Positions 26,185 through 35,365 of a DNA stretch of 64,000 nt are shown one piece after another (positions within the stretch are counted from its first letter, which is position 1; each line of letters begins with the position of its first letter). The stretch is taken from contig OZ244625.1 in NCBI GenBank assembly GCA_965218555.1, positions 5,270,001-5,334,000 on the forward strand. The letters are read 5' to 3'. This DNA is from JAPPLB01 sp965218555 (GTDB lineage: Bacteria; Acidobacteriota; Terriglobia; Bryobacterales; UBA6623). Under the pieces are notes generated by a model. It had not been told where the DNA came from, made no database searches, and saw nothing but the letters and a program-made list of their open reading frames with translations. Both the position numbers and the translations under genes were made by a program.

Positions 26185-27780
26185 TTACGCCGGGAGTTCG
26201 ATAGTCTGGGCGTACCGGACGGCTTCAAGTCGGAGAAGCTTCTCCAGTACATTAGTGGGCAGCGGCTCGTCGATGCGGACGACAGCCACGGCAATGGCCC
26301 GCTGGTCGGCAGATTGATGATTCTCCTCGCGGCCCAGCGAGAAGTCGGCGATGTTGATCTTGTTCTCACCGAGGAGAGTGCCCATGCGGCCGATGACACC
26401 GGGCACGTCGATGTTCTTCGTGAAGACCATGTGGCCAATCAGGCGCGTCTCAACATAGATACCGTCCACGCTGATCAACCGTGGCGAGCCATCGGCAAAA
26501 ACGGTGCCTTCGGCGGTATGCCGCCCTTCATCGGTTTGCACGACAATCGTGAGCGAGTCGCTGCCGTAGCTGCGTCCGTGGCGGCTTTCGCTGATGGAGA
26601 GGCCACGCTTCTCGGCGATGCGGTTGGCATTAATCAGATTGGGCGACTGTGATAAATGGTGCTTCAGGATGCCTGCAAGCGCTGCGTTACGAACCAGTCC
26701 GGAACTGGTTTTGCCGAGATTACCCGAGTAGATGAATTCGATATGGCCAGGTCGGCCTTCCGTGATCTGCGCCGCGAACGAGCCCAGGCGTTCGGCGAGA
26801 TCGAGGTCAGGGCGGATACGCTCATACTGCTCGGCGTTGATCGACGGCATGTTGACCGCGTTGAGGACGACGCCGCTCCTGAGGTAGTCGCGAACCTGCT
26901 CGGCGATGCGAATGCCGACGGTCTCCTGCGCTTCCTCTGTTGAGCCGCCGATGTGAGGCGTCGCGATCACATTCGCCTCAGAGAGCAACGCTGAGTCCGG
27001 GGGCGGAGGTTCCACTGGGAATACGTCGAGGGCCGCGGAGGCGACTTTGCCGCTCGTAAGAGCTCCCTGCAGCGCTGTGGCGTCGATCAGCTCGCCGCGG
27101 GCGCAGTTGATGATACGGACGCCGTCCTTCAGCTTGGCGAAAGTCTCGCGGTTGAAAAGATTACGCGTCTTCTCGTTGAGAGAGAGATGCAAGCTGATGT
27201 AGTCGCTCTGCGCATAGAGCTTATCGAGACTCACCATCTCGACTCCTCGGTCTCGCGCTAGGTCGGCGCTGATGAATGGATCGTGGGCAAGCAATCTCAT
27301 GCCGAATGGCCGGGCTCGCCGGGCGACCAGCAGGCCGATGTTGCCCAGCCCGATAATCCCTAGCGTCTTGCCGCTCAATTCAGTGCCGAGAAACTTCTTC
27401 TTCTCCCACTTGCCGGATTTGGTGGAAGCGGACGCTGCCGGGATGGAGCGGGCGGCTGCGAGCATCAATGCAAGGGTGTGTTCGGCAACGGAGATAGCGT
27501 TTCCGCCCGGGGTGTTCATCACGAGGACACCGGCGGCGGTGGCTGCATCGACATCGACGTTGTCGATGCCTACCCCGGCGCGCCCGATGACCCGTAGTTT
27601 GGGTGCCCGTCGCAATATCTCGGCGGTCACTCGCGCACCGCTGCGAATCAATAGCGCATGAGCTTCGTGCAGGTGCGCGTGGAACTCTTTGGGGGTTGAA
27701 GCCGTAACGTTCCAGCCCGGTTCGGCGCGCAAGACTTCCAGAGCGGAGGGAGAAACGGCATCAGCGATCAGGATGTTCAA
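26185..27780 (-). CDS. serA: D-3-phosphoglycerate dehydrogenase
   Basis: A 531-residue enzyme for the first step of serine synthesis. The NAD-binding motif GLGNIG is at 144-149, and the catalytic arginine, glutamate and histidine lie in NCARGELID, DVFPVEP and ATPHIGGST. The long C-terminal half has the intervening ASB domain (GHIEFIYSGNLG onward) and a final ACT domain (VPGVIGRMGTLLGENKINIADFSLGR) for allosteric serine sensing. The length matches the long type I form. It stands alone, with 150 bp to the upstream end of fusA2. Confidence 0.95.
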   Translation of the reverse strand: MNILIADAVSPSALEVLRAEPGWNVTASTPKEFHAHLHEAHALLIRSGARVTAEILRRAPKLRVIGRAGVGIDNVDVDAATAAGVLVMNTPGGNAISVAEHTLALMLAAARSIPAASASTKSGKWEKKKFLGTELSGKTLGIIGLGNIGLLVARRARPFGMRLLAHDPFISADLARDRGVEMVSLDKLYAQSDYISLHLSLNEKTRNLFNRETFAKLKDGVRIINCARGELIDATALQGALTSGKVASAALDVFPVEPPPPDSALLSEANVIATPHIGGSTEEAQETVGIRIAEQVRDYLRSGVVLNAVNMPSINAEQYERIRPDLDLAERLGSFAAQITEGRPGHIEFIYSGNLGKTSSGLVRNAALAGILKHHLSQSPNLINANRIAEKRGLSISESRHGRSYGSDSLTIVVQTDEGRHTAEGTVFADGSPRLISVDGIYVETRLIGHMVFTKNIDVPGVIGRMGTLLGENKINIADFSLGREENHQSADQRAIAVAVVRIDEPLPTNVLEKLLRLEAVRYAQTIELPA

Positions 27781-27931
27781 AGCAGTTTTCTGAAACGGAG
27801 TCGTGGTGTTGCCCGAGTCGATTAGTAGGGGAATTTGAGCTAGCTCAGCGGGCTGTGTCTGCGGCGGTTATCAGGCCTGCAAGCCCTCAGTGTAACGGGC
27901 GCGCCATGCCGTCCCCAACGCGGAGGATTCG

Positions 27932-30019
27932 TTAGTCTTCGTCTTCTTCAGCACTGCCGCGCTCGGCCTTGGCGGCGGCGATGATCTTGCCGGCAAGTTG
28001 ACTGGGCACAAAGTCGTAGCGACCTGTCTCCATGGTGAACGATCCACGTCCCTGGGTCATTGAGGTAAGCTCGTTGGCGTAGGTGAGCATCTCAGCCATA
28101 GGCACCTCGGCACGAACGATCTGGTTGCCTCCGCGCGTCTCCATACCTTGAATGCGGCCCCGGCGTCCATTGAGGTCGCCCATCAGGTCGCCGGCGCAGT
28201 CCATTGGCGCGACGACCTCGACGTTCATGACCGGCTCGAGCAGGGCGGGTTTAGCCTTCTCCATCGCCGCACGGAAGGCTTTGCGACCTGCGAGCTTGAA
28301 GGCCAACTCCGAGGAGTCGACTTCGTGATAGGAGCCGTCGTACAAGACCACCTTGAAATCGACGACCGGGTAGCCGGCCAGGAAGCCTTTCTCGGCTGCT
28401 TCGAGGATGCCTTTCTCCACGGCGGGGATGTAGGTCTTCGGGATGGCGCCGCCGAAGATCTCGTTGGCGAACTCGAAGCTCTTCCCGCGCTCGAGCGGCC
28501 CCACCTTGATTTTGCAGTCGCCGAACTGACCGTGGCCGCCTGTCTGCTTCTTATGCCGGCCCTGAACAACGGCGCTGCCGCGGATCGTCTCGCGATAAGG
28601 GATCTTCGGCGCATGGAGTTCGACCTCGACCTGATAGCGCTTCTTCAGTTTGCTGACGACGATTTCCAAGTGCTGCTGTCCGTTACCGGCGAGCAGAAAC
28701 TCTTTCGTCTGCGGGTCGCGATAGAAGTTGATCGAGGGGTCTTCCTCGAGGATTCGATGTATTGACGTGCCGAGGCGGTCTTCGTCATTGCGAGTCTTCG
28801 GTTCGATCGCGTAGGCAATGGCGGGAACCGGCATCACCGCTTTCGGATATGCGACCGGTTGGGCCTTGTCTCCGAGCGTGTCACCGGTCAGGGTGCCCTT
28901 GAGCTTGGCGACGGCGGCCAGATCACCGGAGTGTACCGCGGCGACGGGCCTGAGTTCCTTGCCAAATACGAGGCTGATGCGCGAGAAACGCTCGGAAGAT
29001 CCGCGGTCGTAGTTGTAAACGTTTTCGTCATTGTTCAGAACTCCGGAAACGACTTTGAAGTAGCTGACGCGGCCGGCGAAGGCATCCGCGACGGTCTTGT
29101 AAACGAACAACGACAGAGGTTCAGCATCGGAAACAGCCCGGCTTACGTCCCCTTCGGCCTTGCATGCGCCGCGCGCAGTGGGAGCGGGTGCAAAGGTTTG
29201 CAGGAAATCGAGCAGTGCTCCGGATCCGATGTTGTGAACCGCCGAGGCACAGACGACCGGGAAGATCTGTTGATCAGCAATGCCCTTGATCAGTCCGGCG
29301 CGTATCTTTTCCGGCGGCAAAGTCATGTTCTCGAGGTACTCGTTCAGGAGATCGTCATCGCATTCGGCGACGGCTTCCATCAGACTTTCGCGAGCCGATT
29401 CGACGTCGGAAACGAGATCGATAGGTATTTCCGTCTCTCTTCCCTTGCCGCCGCCGTCCCTGTCATAGGTGTAAGCCTTCTCGTAGATCAGATCCACGAC
29501 ACCTTGGAAGTTCTTCTCCAAGCCGATCGGCAAGTGAGCGGCCACGGCCTTGCGGTCGAGCACTTCTTGGATGTTCGCGAGCGTTTGACTGAAATCGGCT
29601 CGCTCTTTATCAAGCTTGTTGACCAGAACGATCCGGCTGAGACCGTACTCTTCAGCGAAGCCCCATACCTTTTCGGTCTGGACCTCGACGCCTGAGACCG
29701 CGTCTACAACGACCAGCGCCGTGTCCGCGGCGAGAAGGACCCCTTTGGCGTCGTTGATGAAGATGTTGTAACCGGGCGTGTCGATGAAATTGATCTTGGT
29801 ATTGTTCCACTCCAAGTAGGACAACGATGAGGTTATGGTAACTTTGCGGTTTACTTCCTCCTCGTCGAAGTCGGTGACCGTATTGCCTTCATCGACTTTC
29901 GTGAAACGATTTGTCGATCCCGCCGTATAAAGAAAAGCCGCGAGTGCGCTTGTCTTTCCGCAGTCTCCGTGCCCGACGATGCCAATATTGCGAACATCGT
30001 TTCCCTGATAAACTTTCAT
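27932..30019 (-). CDS. EF-G-like translational GTPase (FusA2 type)
   Basis: A 695-residue translational GTPase with all five EF-G domains, but in the second, fusA2-like class. The P-loop reads GHGDCGKT (16-23) instead of the AHIDAGKTT of canonical EF-G. DTPGY (80-84) and NKLD (134-137) give G3 and G4. Domain IV contains HKKQTGGHGQFGD, and the protein ends in an acidic tail (EEDED). FusA2-type proteins have been linked to ribosome rescue, recycling or stress rather than main elongation, but their roles differ between phyla. A canonical fusA must be elsewhere if this one is accessory. It lies downstream of the ATP synthase genes on the same strand, 172 bp away. Confidence 0.85.
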   Translation of the reverse strand: MKVYQGNDVRNIGIVGHGDCGKTSALAAFLYTAGSTNRFTKVDEGNTVTDFDEEEVNRKVTITSSLSYLEWNNTKINFIDTPGYNIFINDAKGVLLAADTALVVVDAVSGVEVQTEKVWGFAEEYGLSRIVLVNKLDKERADFSQTLANIQEVLDRKAVAAHLPIGLEKNFQGVVDLIYEKAYTYDRDGGGKGRETEIPIDLVSDVESARESLMEAVAECDDDLLNEYLENMTLPPEKIRAGLIKGIADQQIFPVVCASAVHNIGSGALLDFLQTFAPAPTARGACKAEGDVSRAVSDAEPLSLFVYKTVADAFAGRVSYFKVVSGVLNNDENVYNYDRGSSERFSRISLVFGKELRPVAAVHSGDLAAVAKLKGTLTGDTLGDKAQPVAYPKAVMPVPAIAYAIEPKTRNDEDRLGTSIHRILEEDPSINFYRDPQTKEFLLAGNGQQHLEIVVSKLKKRYQVEVELHAPKIPYRETIRGSAVVQGRHKKQTGGHGQFGDCKIKVGPLERGKSFEFANEIFGGAIPKTYIPAVEKGILEAAEKGFLAGYPVVDFKVVLYDGSYHEVDSSELAFKLAGRKAFRAAMEKAKPALLEPVMNVEVVAPMDCAGDLMGDLNGRRGRIQGMETRGGNQIVRAEVPMAEMLTYANELTSMTQGRGSFTMETGRYDFVPSQLAGKIIAAAKAERGSAEEDED

Positions 30020-30191
30020 CCCTTGATTCCTATTCCCGGTTGGAGCACTACGCTGCGAGCAAACAGCCGACTATCCTGCCGGGCCTCCTGGCGGCCTGTA
30101 CCCATGTCAAACTTCCCTAGTGTAGCGGTTGCCGGATCAAGCTATGGCGCCACGGAAACCGGCAGGCCGGACCCGTAAGGGGATGATTCGA

Positions 30192-30599
30192 TCAAGTCGC
30201 GCGGGCGTGCGCATCCAACCTCGCTTGCGCGCGGGCGAGCACGAGACGTTCGCGGTCGAAATCAACAGCCTCGGTGCGCTCCCGCAACCGCTCCCGTGCT
30301 TCGTCCCGAATCCGGCTCTCTTTGTCGATGTCAACCTCTTCTCCCCATTGAGCCTCGTCGGCAAGTACGCGAACGTTGTCAGGAAGGACTTCCATGACGC
30401 CGCCTTCGAGCGCCATGGCGCGTGTTTTGCCCGCGACTCGAAACGAGAGTACGCCGACCTGGAGTTCACTCACGAGCGGCGCGTGGCCGGGCAACACGCC
30501 GAGATAGCCGGTGGCGGCGGGAGCCTGCACTTCGTCGACTTCCTCGTTGATGAGTTGCCGTTCCGGGACGGCGACTTCCAGCGTGAGCTTGCCTGCCAT
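30192..30599 (-). CDS. atpC: ATP synthase F1 epsilon subunit
   Basis: A 135-residue central-stalk subunit that couples rotation and inhibits ATPase. The N-terminal beta-barrel has the family segments VAVPERQLINEEVDEVQAPAATG (read in pieces), LGVLPGHAPLVSEL and ALEGGVMEVLPDNVRVLAD. The C-terminal helical hairpin is rich in Arg/Glu. It is the last gene of the atpHAGDC operon, three bases after atpD. Confidence 0.95.
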   Translation of the reverse strand: MAGKLTLEVAVPERQLINEEVDEVQAPAATGYLGVLPGHAPLVSELQVGVLSFRVAGKTRAMALEGGVMEVLPDNVRVLADEAQWGEEVDIDKESRIRDEARERLRERTEAVDFDRERLVLARAQARLDAHARAT

Positions 30600-30602
30600 T
30601 GT

Positions 30603-32048
30603 TTACGCAGCCGCTTTCTCGATCTGCTTCGCTTTTTCGATCGCTTCTTCGATGCCGCCGACGAGGTAGAAAGCCTGCTCCGGCAGATCGTCGTGCTGGC
30701 CTTCAATGATTTCCCGGAACCCGCGAATGGTGTCGGAGAGGTTGACGTACTTCCCCTCAAGCCCCGTGAACTGCGCGGCCACAAAGAAGGGCTGTGACAG
30801 GAAGCGCTGCAGCTTGCGGGAACGGGCGACGACGAGTTTATCTTCTTCAGAAAGCTCCTCGACGCCGAGAATGGCGATGATGTCCTGAAGCTCCTTGTAG
30901 CGTTGAAGCACCTGCTTGACCGACTGTGCCGTATTGTAGTGCTCTTCACCCAGAATGTTGGGATCGAGAATGCGCGAGGTCGAGGCCAGCGGATCGACGG
31001 CCGGATAGATGCCAAGGGACGCAATCTCACGGGAGAGATTCGTGGTCGTGTCAAGATGGGCGAAAGCGGTCGCCGGAGCCGGATCGGTATAGTCGTCCGC
31101 AGGCACGTAGATGGCCTGCACCGACGTGATGGAGCCCTTCTTGGTCGAAGTGATGCGCTCTTCGAGCTCACCCATTTCCGTCGCCAGGTTCGGCTGGTAG
31201 CCGACCGCCGAAGGCATGCGTCCGAGCAGCGCTGACACTTCGGAACCGGCTTGGGTAAAGCGGAAAATATTGTCGATGAAGAGCAGAACGTCCTGACCTT
31301 CGATGTCGCGGAAGTACTCGGCGACGGTCAGGCCGGTCAGGCCGACCCGCAGACGCGCTCCCGGCGGCTCGGTCATTTGACCGTAAATCAGAGCGGCCTT
31401 CGACTTTTCATAACTGTCAGGGTCGACAACACCGGACTCCTGCATCTCGAGCCACAAATCGTTCCCTTCGCGGGTACGTTCGCCTACTCCGGCGAAGACC
31501 GACACACCGCCATGCTTCAGCGCGATGTTGTTGATCAGCTCCATGATGATGACCGTCTTGCCGACACCAGCGCCGCCGAACAGGCCGATCTTGCCGCCGC
31601 GCAGGTACGGTTCGAGCAGGTCGATGACCTTGATGCCCGTCTCAAACATTTGGAGCTCGGTCGATTGCTCTTCAAGCGATGGCGCGGCGCGGTGGATCGG
31701 GAAGCGGGTTTCGGTCCGGATCGGACCGTGCTGATCGACCGGATCGCCGAGCACGTTCATCACCCGGCCGAGCGTCTGAGGGCCGACAGGCACGCTGATG
31801 GGGACCTCGAGGTCCTCGGCGGGCATGCCTCGCACAAGGCCCTCGGTGGGCTCCATCGCGATGGTGCGGACCCGGCCCTCGCCGAGGTGCTGCTGCACTT
31901 CGCAGATGATGCTGATCGGCTCGGGTACGTCGAAGTCCCCGCTCGTGATTCGTACCGCGTAGTGGACCTGTGGCAGCTTTCCTTCGCTGAACTGCATGTC
32001 CACGGCGGGACCGGCTACCTGAATGACTTTGCCAACATTCATTCCCAT
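30603..32048 (-). CDS. atpD: ATP synthase F1 beta subunit
   Basis: The 481-residue catalytic subunit. The Walker A motif GGAGVGKT is at 158-165, GERTREGNDL contains the catalytic glutamate, and LLFIDNIFRFTQAGSEVSALLGRMPSAVGY includes Walker B and the family signature region. The DELSEED-type lever is present as ILGVEELSEEDK. Length and sequence are normal. It lies 38 bp downstream of atpG and is followed directly by atpC. Confidence 0.97.
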   Translation of the reverse strand: MGMNVGKVIQVAGPAVDMQFSEGKLPQVHYAVRITSGDFDVPEPISIICEVQQHLGEGRVRTIAMEPTEGLVRGMPAEDLEVPISVPVGPQTLGRVMNVLGDPVDQHGPIRTETRFPIHRAAPSLEEQSTELQMFETGIKVIDLLEPYLRGGKIGLFGGAGVGKTVIIMELINNIALKHGGVSVFAGVGERTREGNDLWLEMQESGVVDPDSYEKSKAALIYGQMTEPPGARLRVGLTGLTVAEYFRDIEGQDVLLFIDNIFRFTQAGSEVSALLGRMPSAVGYQPNLATEMGELEERITSTKKGSITSVQAIYVPADDYTDPAPATAFAHLDTTTNLSREIASLGIYPAVDPLASTSRILDPNILGEEHYNTAQSVKQVLQRYKELQDIIAILGVEELSEEDKLVVARSRKLQRFLSQPFFVAAQFTGLEGKYVNLSDTIRGFREIIEGQHDDLPEQAFYLVGGIEEAIEKAKQIEKAAA

Positions 32049-32086
32049 AAGACCCTCTGCGTGGCCGAGGCGTTCCGGCGATCGCG

Positions 32087-32953
32087 CTAGAGCGCTTCGG
32101 CGCCGCTAACGACCTCGATCAATTCCTTTGTAATACTCGCCTGCCGCACGCGGTTGAGATGCAGGGTGAGCTTGTCGATCATTTCGCCGGCGTTGCGCGT
32201 AGCAGCGTCCATGGCTGTCATACGCGCGGCATGCTCGGCGGCCGCGGATTCGAGCATCGCCTGATAGACGTTGATCTCGATGTAGCGTGGCAGCAGCGTT
32301 TCGAAAAGAGCTTCCGGCGGCTGCTCGTAGATGTAATCCACGGCGGCGCTCTGGTCGCCTTCGTCCGGTTGGATCGGCAGCAGCCGGCGGAATACGACCG
32401 TTTGTGCGAGTGCACTCTTGAATTCGTTGTGCAACAGATAGATGACGTCTGTTTTCTTCTCGCTAAAGTTTTGCATCAGGTCGGCGGCGGTCTCCTTGGC
32501 CTGCAAAAACTCGATCGGCTTGGCGAACAGGTTGATCCACTCGCGCGTGATCGGCACGCGTTTCCGACGGAAAAAATCGCGTCCGCGGCGGCCGACGCAT
32601 TGGAGCGTGATCTCGTTGTCGGGGTTCTCGCTGAGAAAGCGGGTCGCGAAGCGCGCGACGTTGCTGTTGAAGGCGCCGCAGAGTCCCTTGTCGGCACTGA
32701 TGAGGAGAATCGCGATGCGCTTCTCTTCGCGGCGTTGCAGCAGTTCGTGTTCGAAAACAGCGGAATCTTCCGGCAACTGCGCCAGGATGCTGCCCAGCAT
32801 GTCGCGCATGAGCGATGCATAGGGACGTGCGGCAATGACGCGATCTTGCGCGCGCCGCAGCTTCGCCGCCGACACCATTTTCATCGCGCTGGTGATCTGC
32901 TGGGTGTTCTTCACCGAGCGGATTCGTCGGCGTAGATCAATCAGGTTCGGCAT
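32087..32953 (-). CDS. atpG: ATP synthase F1 gamma subunit
   Basis: The 288-residue central shaft subunit. The N-terminal coiled coil starts PNLIDLRRRIRSVKNTQQIT with SAMKMVSAAKLRRAQ, and the C-terminal signature is AARMTAMDAATRNAGEMIDKLTLHLNRVRQASIT (conserved positions). The Rossmann-like middle domain includes SADKGLCGAFNSN. It is separated from atpA by a single base. Confidence 0.96.
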   Translation of the reverse strand: MPNLIDLRRRIRSVKNTQQITSAMKMVSAAKLRRAQDRVIAARPYASLMRDMLGSILAQLPEDSAVFEHELLQRREEKRIAILLISADKGLCGAFNSNVARFATRFLSENPDNEITLQCVGRRGRDFFRRKRVPITREWINLFAKPIEFLQAKETAADLMQNFSEKKTDVIYLLHNEFKSALAQTVVFRRLLPIQPDEGDQSAAVDYIYEQPPEALFETLLPRYIEINVYQAMLESAAAEHAARMTAMDAATRNAGEMIDKLTLHLNRVRQASITKELIEVVSGAEAL

Positions 32954-32954
32954 G

Positions 32955-34496
32955 CTAACCGTCCGCGGCTCCCTGCTTGTGACGGGCGAGAAAAGCCGCC
33001 TTGCATTCGTGGAGTGCGGATTCCATGGCTGCCTTCAACTCGTCGTCAATCTTCTCCTTCTCGCGGAGTTGATCCAGCACGCCGCCGGCGCCCTGGGCAT
33101 CGAGATAGTCGTAGAGCTGCTGCTCAAACGGACGGCACTGCGCGATCGTCAGGTCGTCGAGATAGCCGTTCGTGCCGGCGTAAATGATGGCAATCTGTTT
33201 CTCTACCGGCAGCGGCTGATACTGACTTTGCTTGAGGATTTCCGTGAGGCGTATTCCGCGATGAAGCTGTTGCTGAGAGGCTTTGTCAAGATCGGAGCCG
33301 AACTGTGCGAACGCGGCAAGAGCGCGATACTGAGCGAGTTCAAGCCGTAGCGTGCCGGCAATGGATTTCATAGCCTTGGTCTGGGCGTTGCCACCAACCC
33401 GGCTGACCGACAAGCCTACATTCACCGCCGGACGAACATTGGCGTTGAACAGGTCGGCTTCAAGATAGATCTGGCCGTCGGTGATCGAGATGACGTTCGT
33501 AGGAATGTAGGCGGACACGTCACCTGCCTGCGTTTCGATGAATGGCAGCGCTGTGAGTGAGCCTCCGCCCTTCGCCTCGCTCAGCTTGGCCGCCCGTTCG
33601 AGCAACCGGCTGTGGAGGTAGAAGACATCGCCGGGAAAAGCTTCGCGGCCCGGCGGACGGCGCAGCAGCAACGAAATCTCGCGATAGGCGGCGGCATGCT
33701 TGGAGAGATCGTCGTAAATGCAGAGCGCGTGCCCGCCGTTGTCACGAAAATATTCGCCCATTGCACAACCGGCGAACGGAGCGAGGTACTGCATCGGTGC
33801 CGGGTCGGAGGCCGACGCGACGACGACGATAGTGTACGCCATGGCACCGAAGTCTTCGAGCGTCTTGACGACCTGGGCTACCGTCGAACGCTTCTGGCCT
33901 ACCGCGACATAGATACAGATGACGCCGGTGCCTTTTTGGTTGATGATCGTGTCGACGGCGATGGCAGTCTTGCCCGTTTGACGGTCGCCGATGATCAACT
34001 CGCGTTGGCCTCGGCCGATCGGGATCATGCTGTCGATGGCCTTGATGCCGGTCTGCATCGGCTCTTTCACCGGTTGGCGTTCGATCACACCGGGGGCGAT
34101 GCGCTCCACAGCGAAGTGATCGCTGGCTTCAATCGGGCCCTTGCCGTCGACGGGGCGCCCGAGAGAATCGACGACGCGACCGACGAGCGCCTCACCAACG
34201 GGCACGGAAATAATCCGTCCCGTGCGTCGGACTTCGTCGCCTTCCTTCAGGTCGGCATAGTCACCCAGCAAGACGGCGCCAACTTGATCCTCTTCAAGGT
34301 TCATGGCGATGCCGGCCACGTTTTGGGGAAACTCGAGCATCTCGCCGGCCATGACCTTCTCAAGACCGTGCAGACGGGCGATTCCGTCGCCAAGTGAAAT
34401 CACCGATCCGACTTCGGAAACTTCAACCGTTCCCTCATAATTCTCGATTTGCTCACGGATGAGTTTCGAGATCTCTTGCGCACTGATTTGAGCCAT
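32955..34496 (-). CDS. atpA: ATP synthase F1 alpha subunit
   Basis: The 513-residue non-catalytic nucleotide-binding subunit. The P-loop GDRQTGKT is at 170-177, the arginine-finger region lies in the later VNVGLSVSRVGGNAQ segment, and the N-terminal crown domain starts with the usual SAQEISKLIREQI. Length is normal. It follows atpH by six bases. Confidence 0.97.
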   Translation of the reverse strand: MAQISAQEISKLIREQIENYEGTVEVSEVGSVISLGDGIARLHGLEKVMAGEMLEFPQNVAGIAMNLEEDQVGAVLLGDYADLKEGDEVRRTGRIISVPVGEALVGRVVDSLGRPVDGKGPIEASDHFAVERIAPGVIERQPVKEPMQTGIKAIDSMIPIGRGQRELIIGDRQTGKTAIAVDTIINQKGTGVICIYVAVGQKRSTVAQVVKTLEDFGAMAYTIVVVASASDPAPMQYLAPFAGCAMGEYFRDNGGHALCIYDDLSKHAAAYREISLLLRRPPGREAFPGDVFYLHSRLLERAAKLSEAKGGGSLTALPFIETQAGDVSAYIPTNVISITDGQIYLEADLFNANVRPAVNVGLSVSRVGGNAQTKAMKSIAGTLRLELAQYRALAAFAQFGSDLDKASQQQLHRGIRLTEILKQSQYQPLPVEKQIAIIYAGTNGYLDDLTIAQCRPFEQQLYDYLDAQGAGGVLDQLREKEKIDDELKAAMESALHECKAAFLARHKQGAADG

Positions 34497-34502
34497 AGGT
34501 GT

Positions 34503-35054
34503 TTACCGATTTCCGGCGAGAACTAGGTCGAGCGCGTTCAGTTGTGTGCGCAGCGAACCATCGTAAACCATTGAGCCGTGCCGGACGACGGATCCACCGA
34601 GCAACTCAGGATCTTCATGGAACCGGGCACGCACCTGTCGGCCGGTGACTCGGCTGAACCTGTTCAGCAGCGACTTCCTCAGGGCCTCGTCCATCGACTC
34701 CGCTGAAGTCACCTCTATGCGCGCGATGCCCCGCTCCTCGTCCAGCCATGCCCGGAACACCGTGATCATCGTATCGAGCAGTTCGATGCGCTTGTGGTTA
34801 ATCACGATGTAGAGGAAGTTGCGTACAGGCTCGGCGATACCGATGCGTTTCCCGAGTTCGAGGACAATCTCTCGCTTCTTGGCGGAGTCCACCGCCGGAG
34901 AAACCAAGACGTTTCTCAACTCATCCGACTCTTCGATCAGTGAGCGAAAAGTCTCAAGCTGTCCCAGTGCAGTTTCAGGAGGCAGGGAGGAGTCAGGCCT
35001 GCCAAGAACGTCGGCCAGCGCTCTCGCGTACCTGTTCGCAATTGCAAGAGCCAT
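34503..35054 (-). CDS. atpH: ATP synthase F1 delta subunit
   Basis: The 183-residue peripheral-stalk subunit that ties F1 to subunit b. The start ALAIANRYARALADVL and the C-terminal GGSVVRHGSMVYDGSLRTQLNAL are diagnostic. It is the first gene of the operon. No atpB, atpE or atpF lies upstream: the next gene is divergent and unrelated, so the membrane F0 part is encoded elsewhere. Confidence 0.93.
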   Translation of the reverse strand: MALAIANRYARALADVLGRPDSSLPPETALGQLETFRSLIEESDELRNVLVSPAVDSAKKREIVLELGKRIGIAEPVRNFLYIVINHKRIELLDTMITVFRAWLDEERGIARIEVTSAESMDEALRKSLLNRFSRVTGRQVRARFHEDPELLGGSVVRHGSMVYDGSLRTQLNALDLVLAGNR

Positions 35055-35365
35055 ACAAGGCTTTCACAAAGACCAGCCCCAAAGCGGTTCGACGCACCGC
35101 GCATGCTCAGACTTGAAGTTTTTGAGTGCGAGAGGCTGGAGGGGACGCTGTTTCGTGGAGCAAAGGGCCTTTGGAATCATCAAGTTATCACAGCGGGGAA
35201 CGAGCAGTCAACCAAACGGCGCGAGCCGGGCGACGAGGACATCAGCAAAAACCGCAGAGACGCAAAAAAAGTTAAGTTCTGAACAGAACTAGGCTAAAAT
35301 GTTTATAACAAACGTGGCCAAGCCTTGTAAGTGCCTCCCCACCTCTGAGGCACACCGGCCGGCCC
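35055..35365. other. Divergent intergenic region
   Basis: The 311 bp between atpH (leftward) and the RDD gene (rightward) must hold both promoters. An A-rich tract near 35264-35270 is followed by the palindrome and -10 candidate listed separately. I see no small gene. Confidence 0.5.
35275..35300 (+). promoter_or_regulatory. Palindromic operator beside a -10 element
   Basis: AGTTCTG (35275-35281) is perfectly inverted as CAGAACT (35284-35290) with two central bases. TAAAAT follows at 35295-35300 and fits a -10 box, with a weak TTAAGT -35 candidate at 35272-35277, 17 bp upstream. The palindrome would lie between -35 and -10, where a dimeric repressor could block transcription of the RDD gene. 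Confidence 0.4.
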
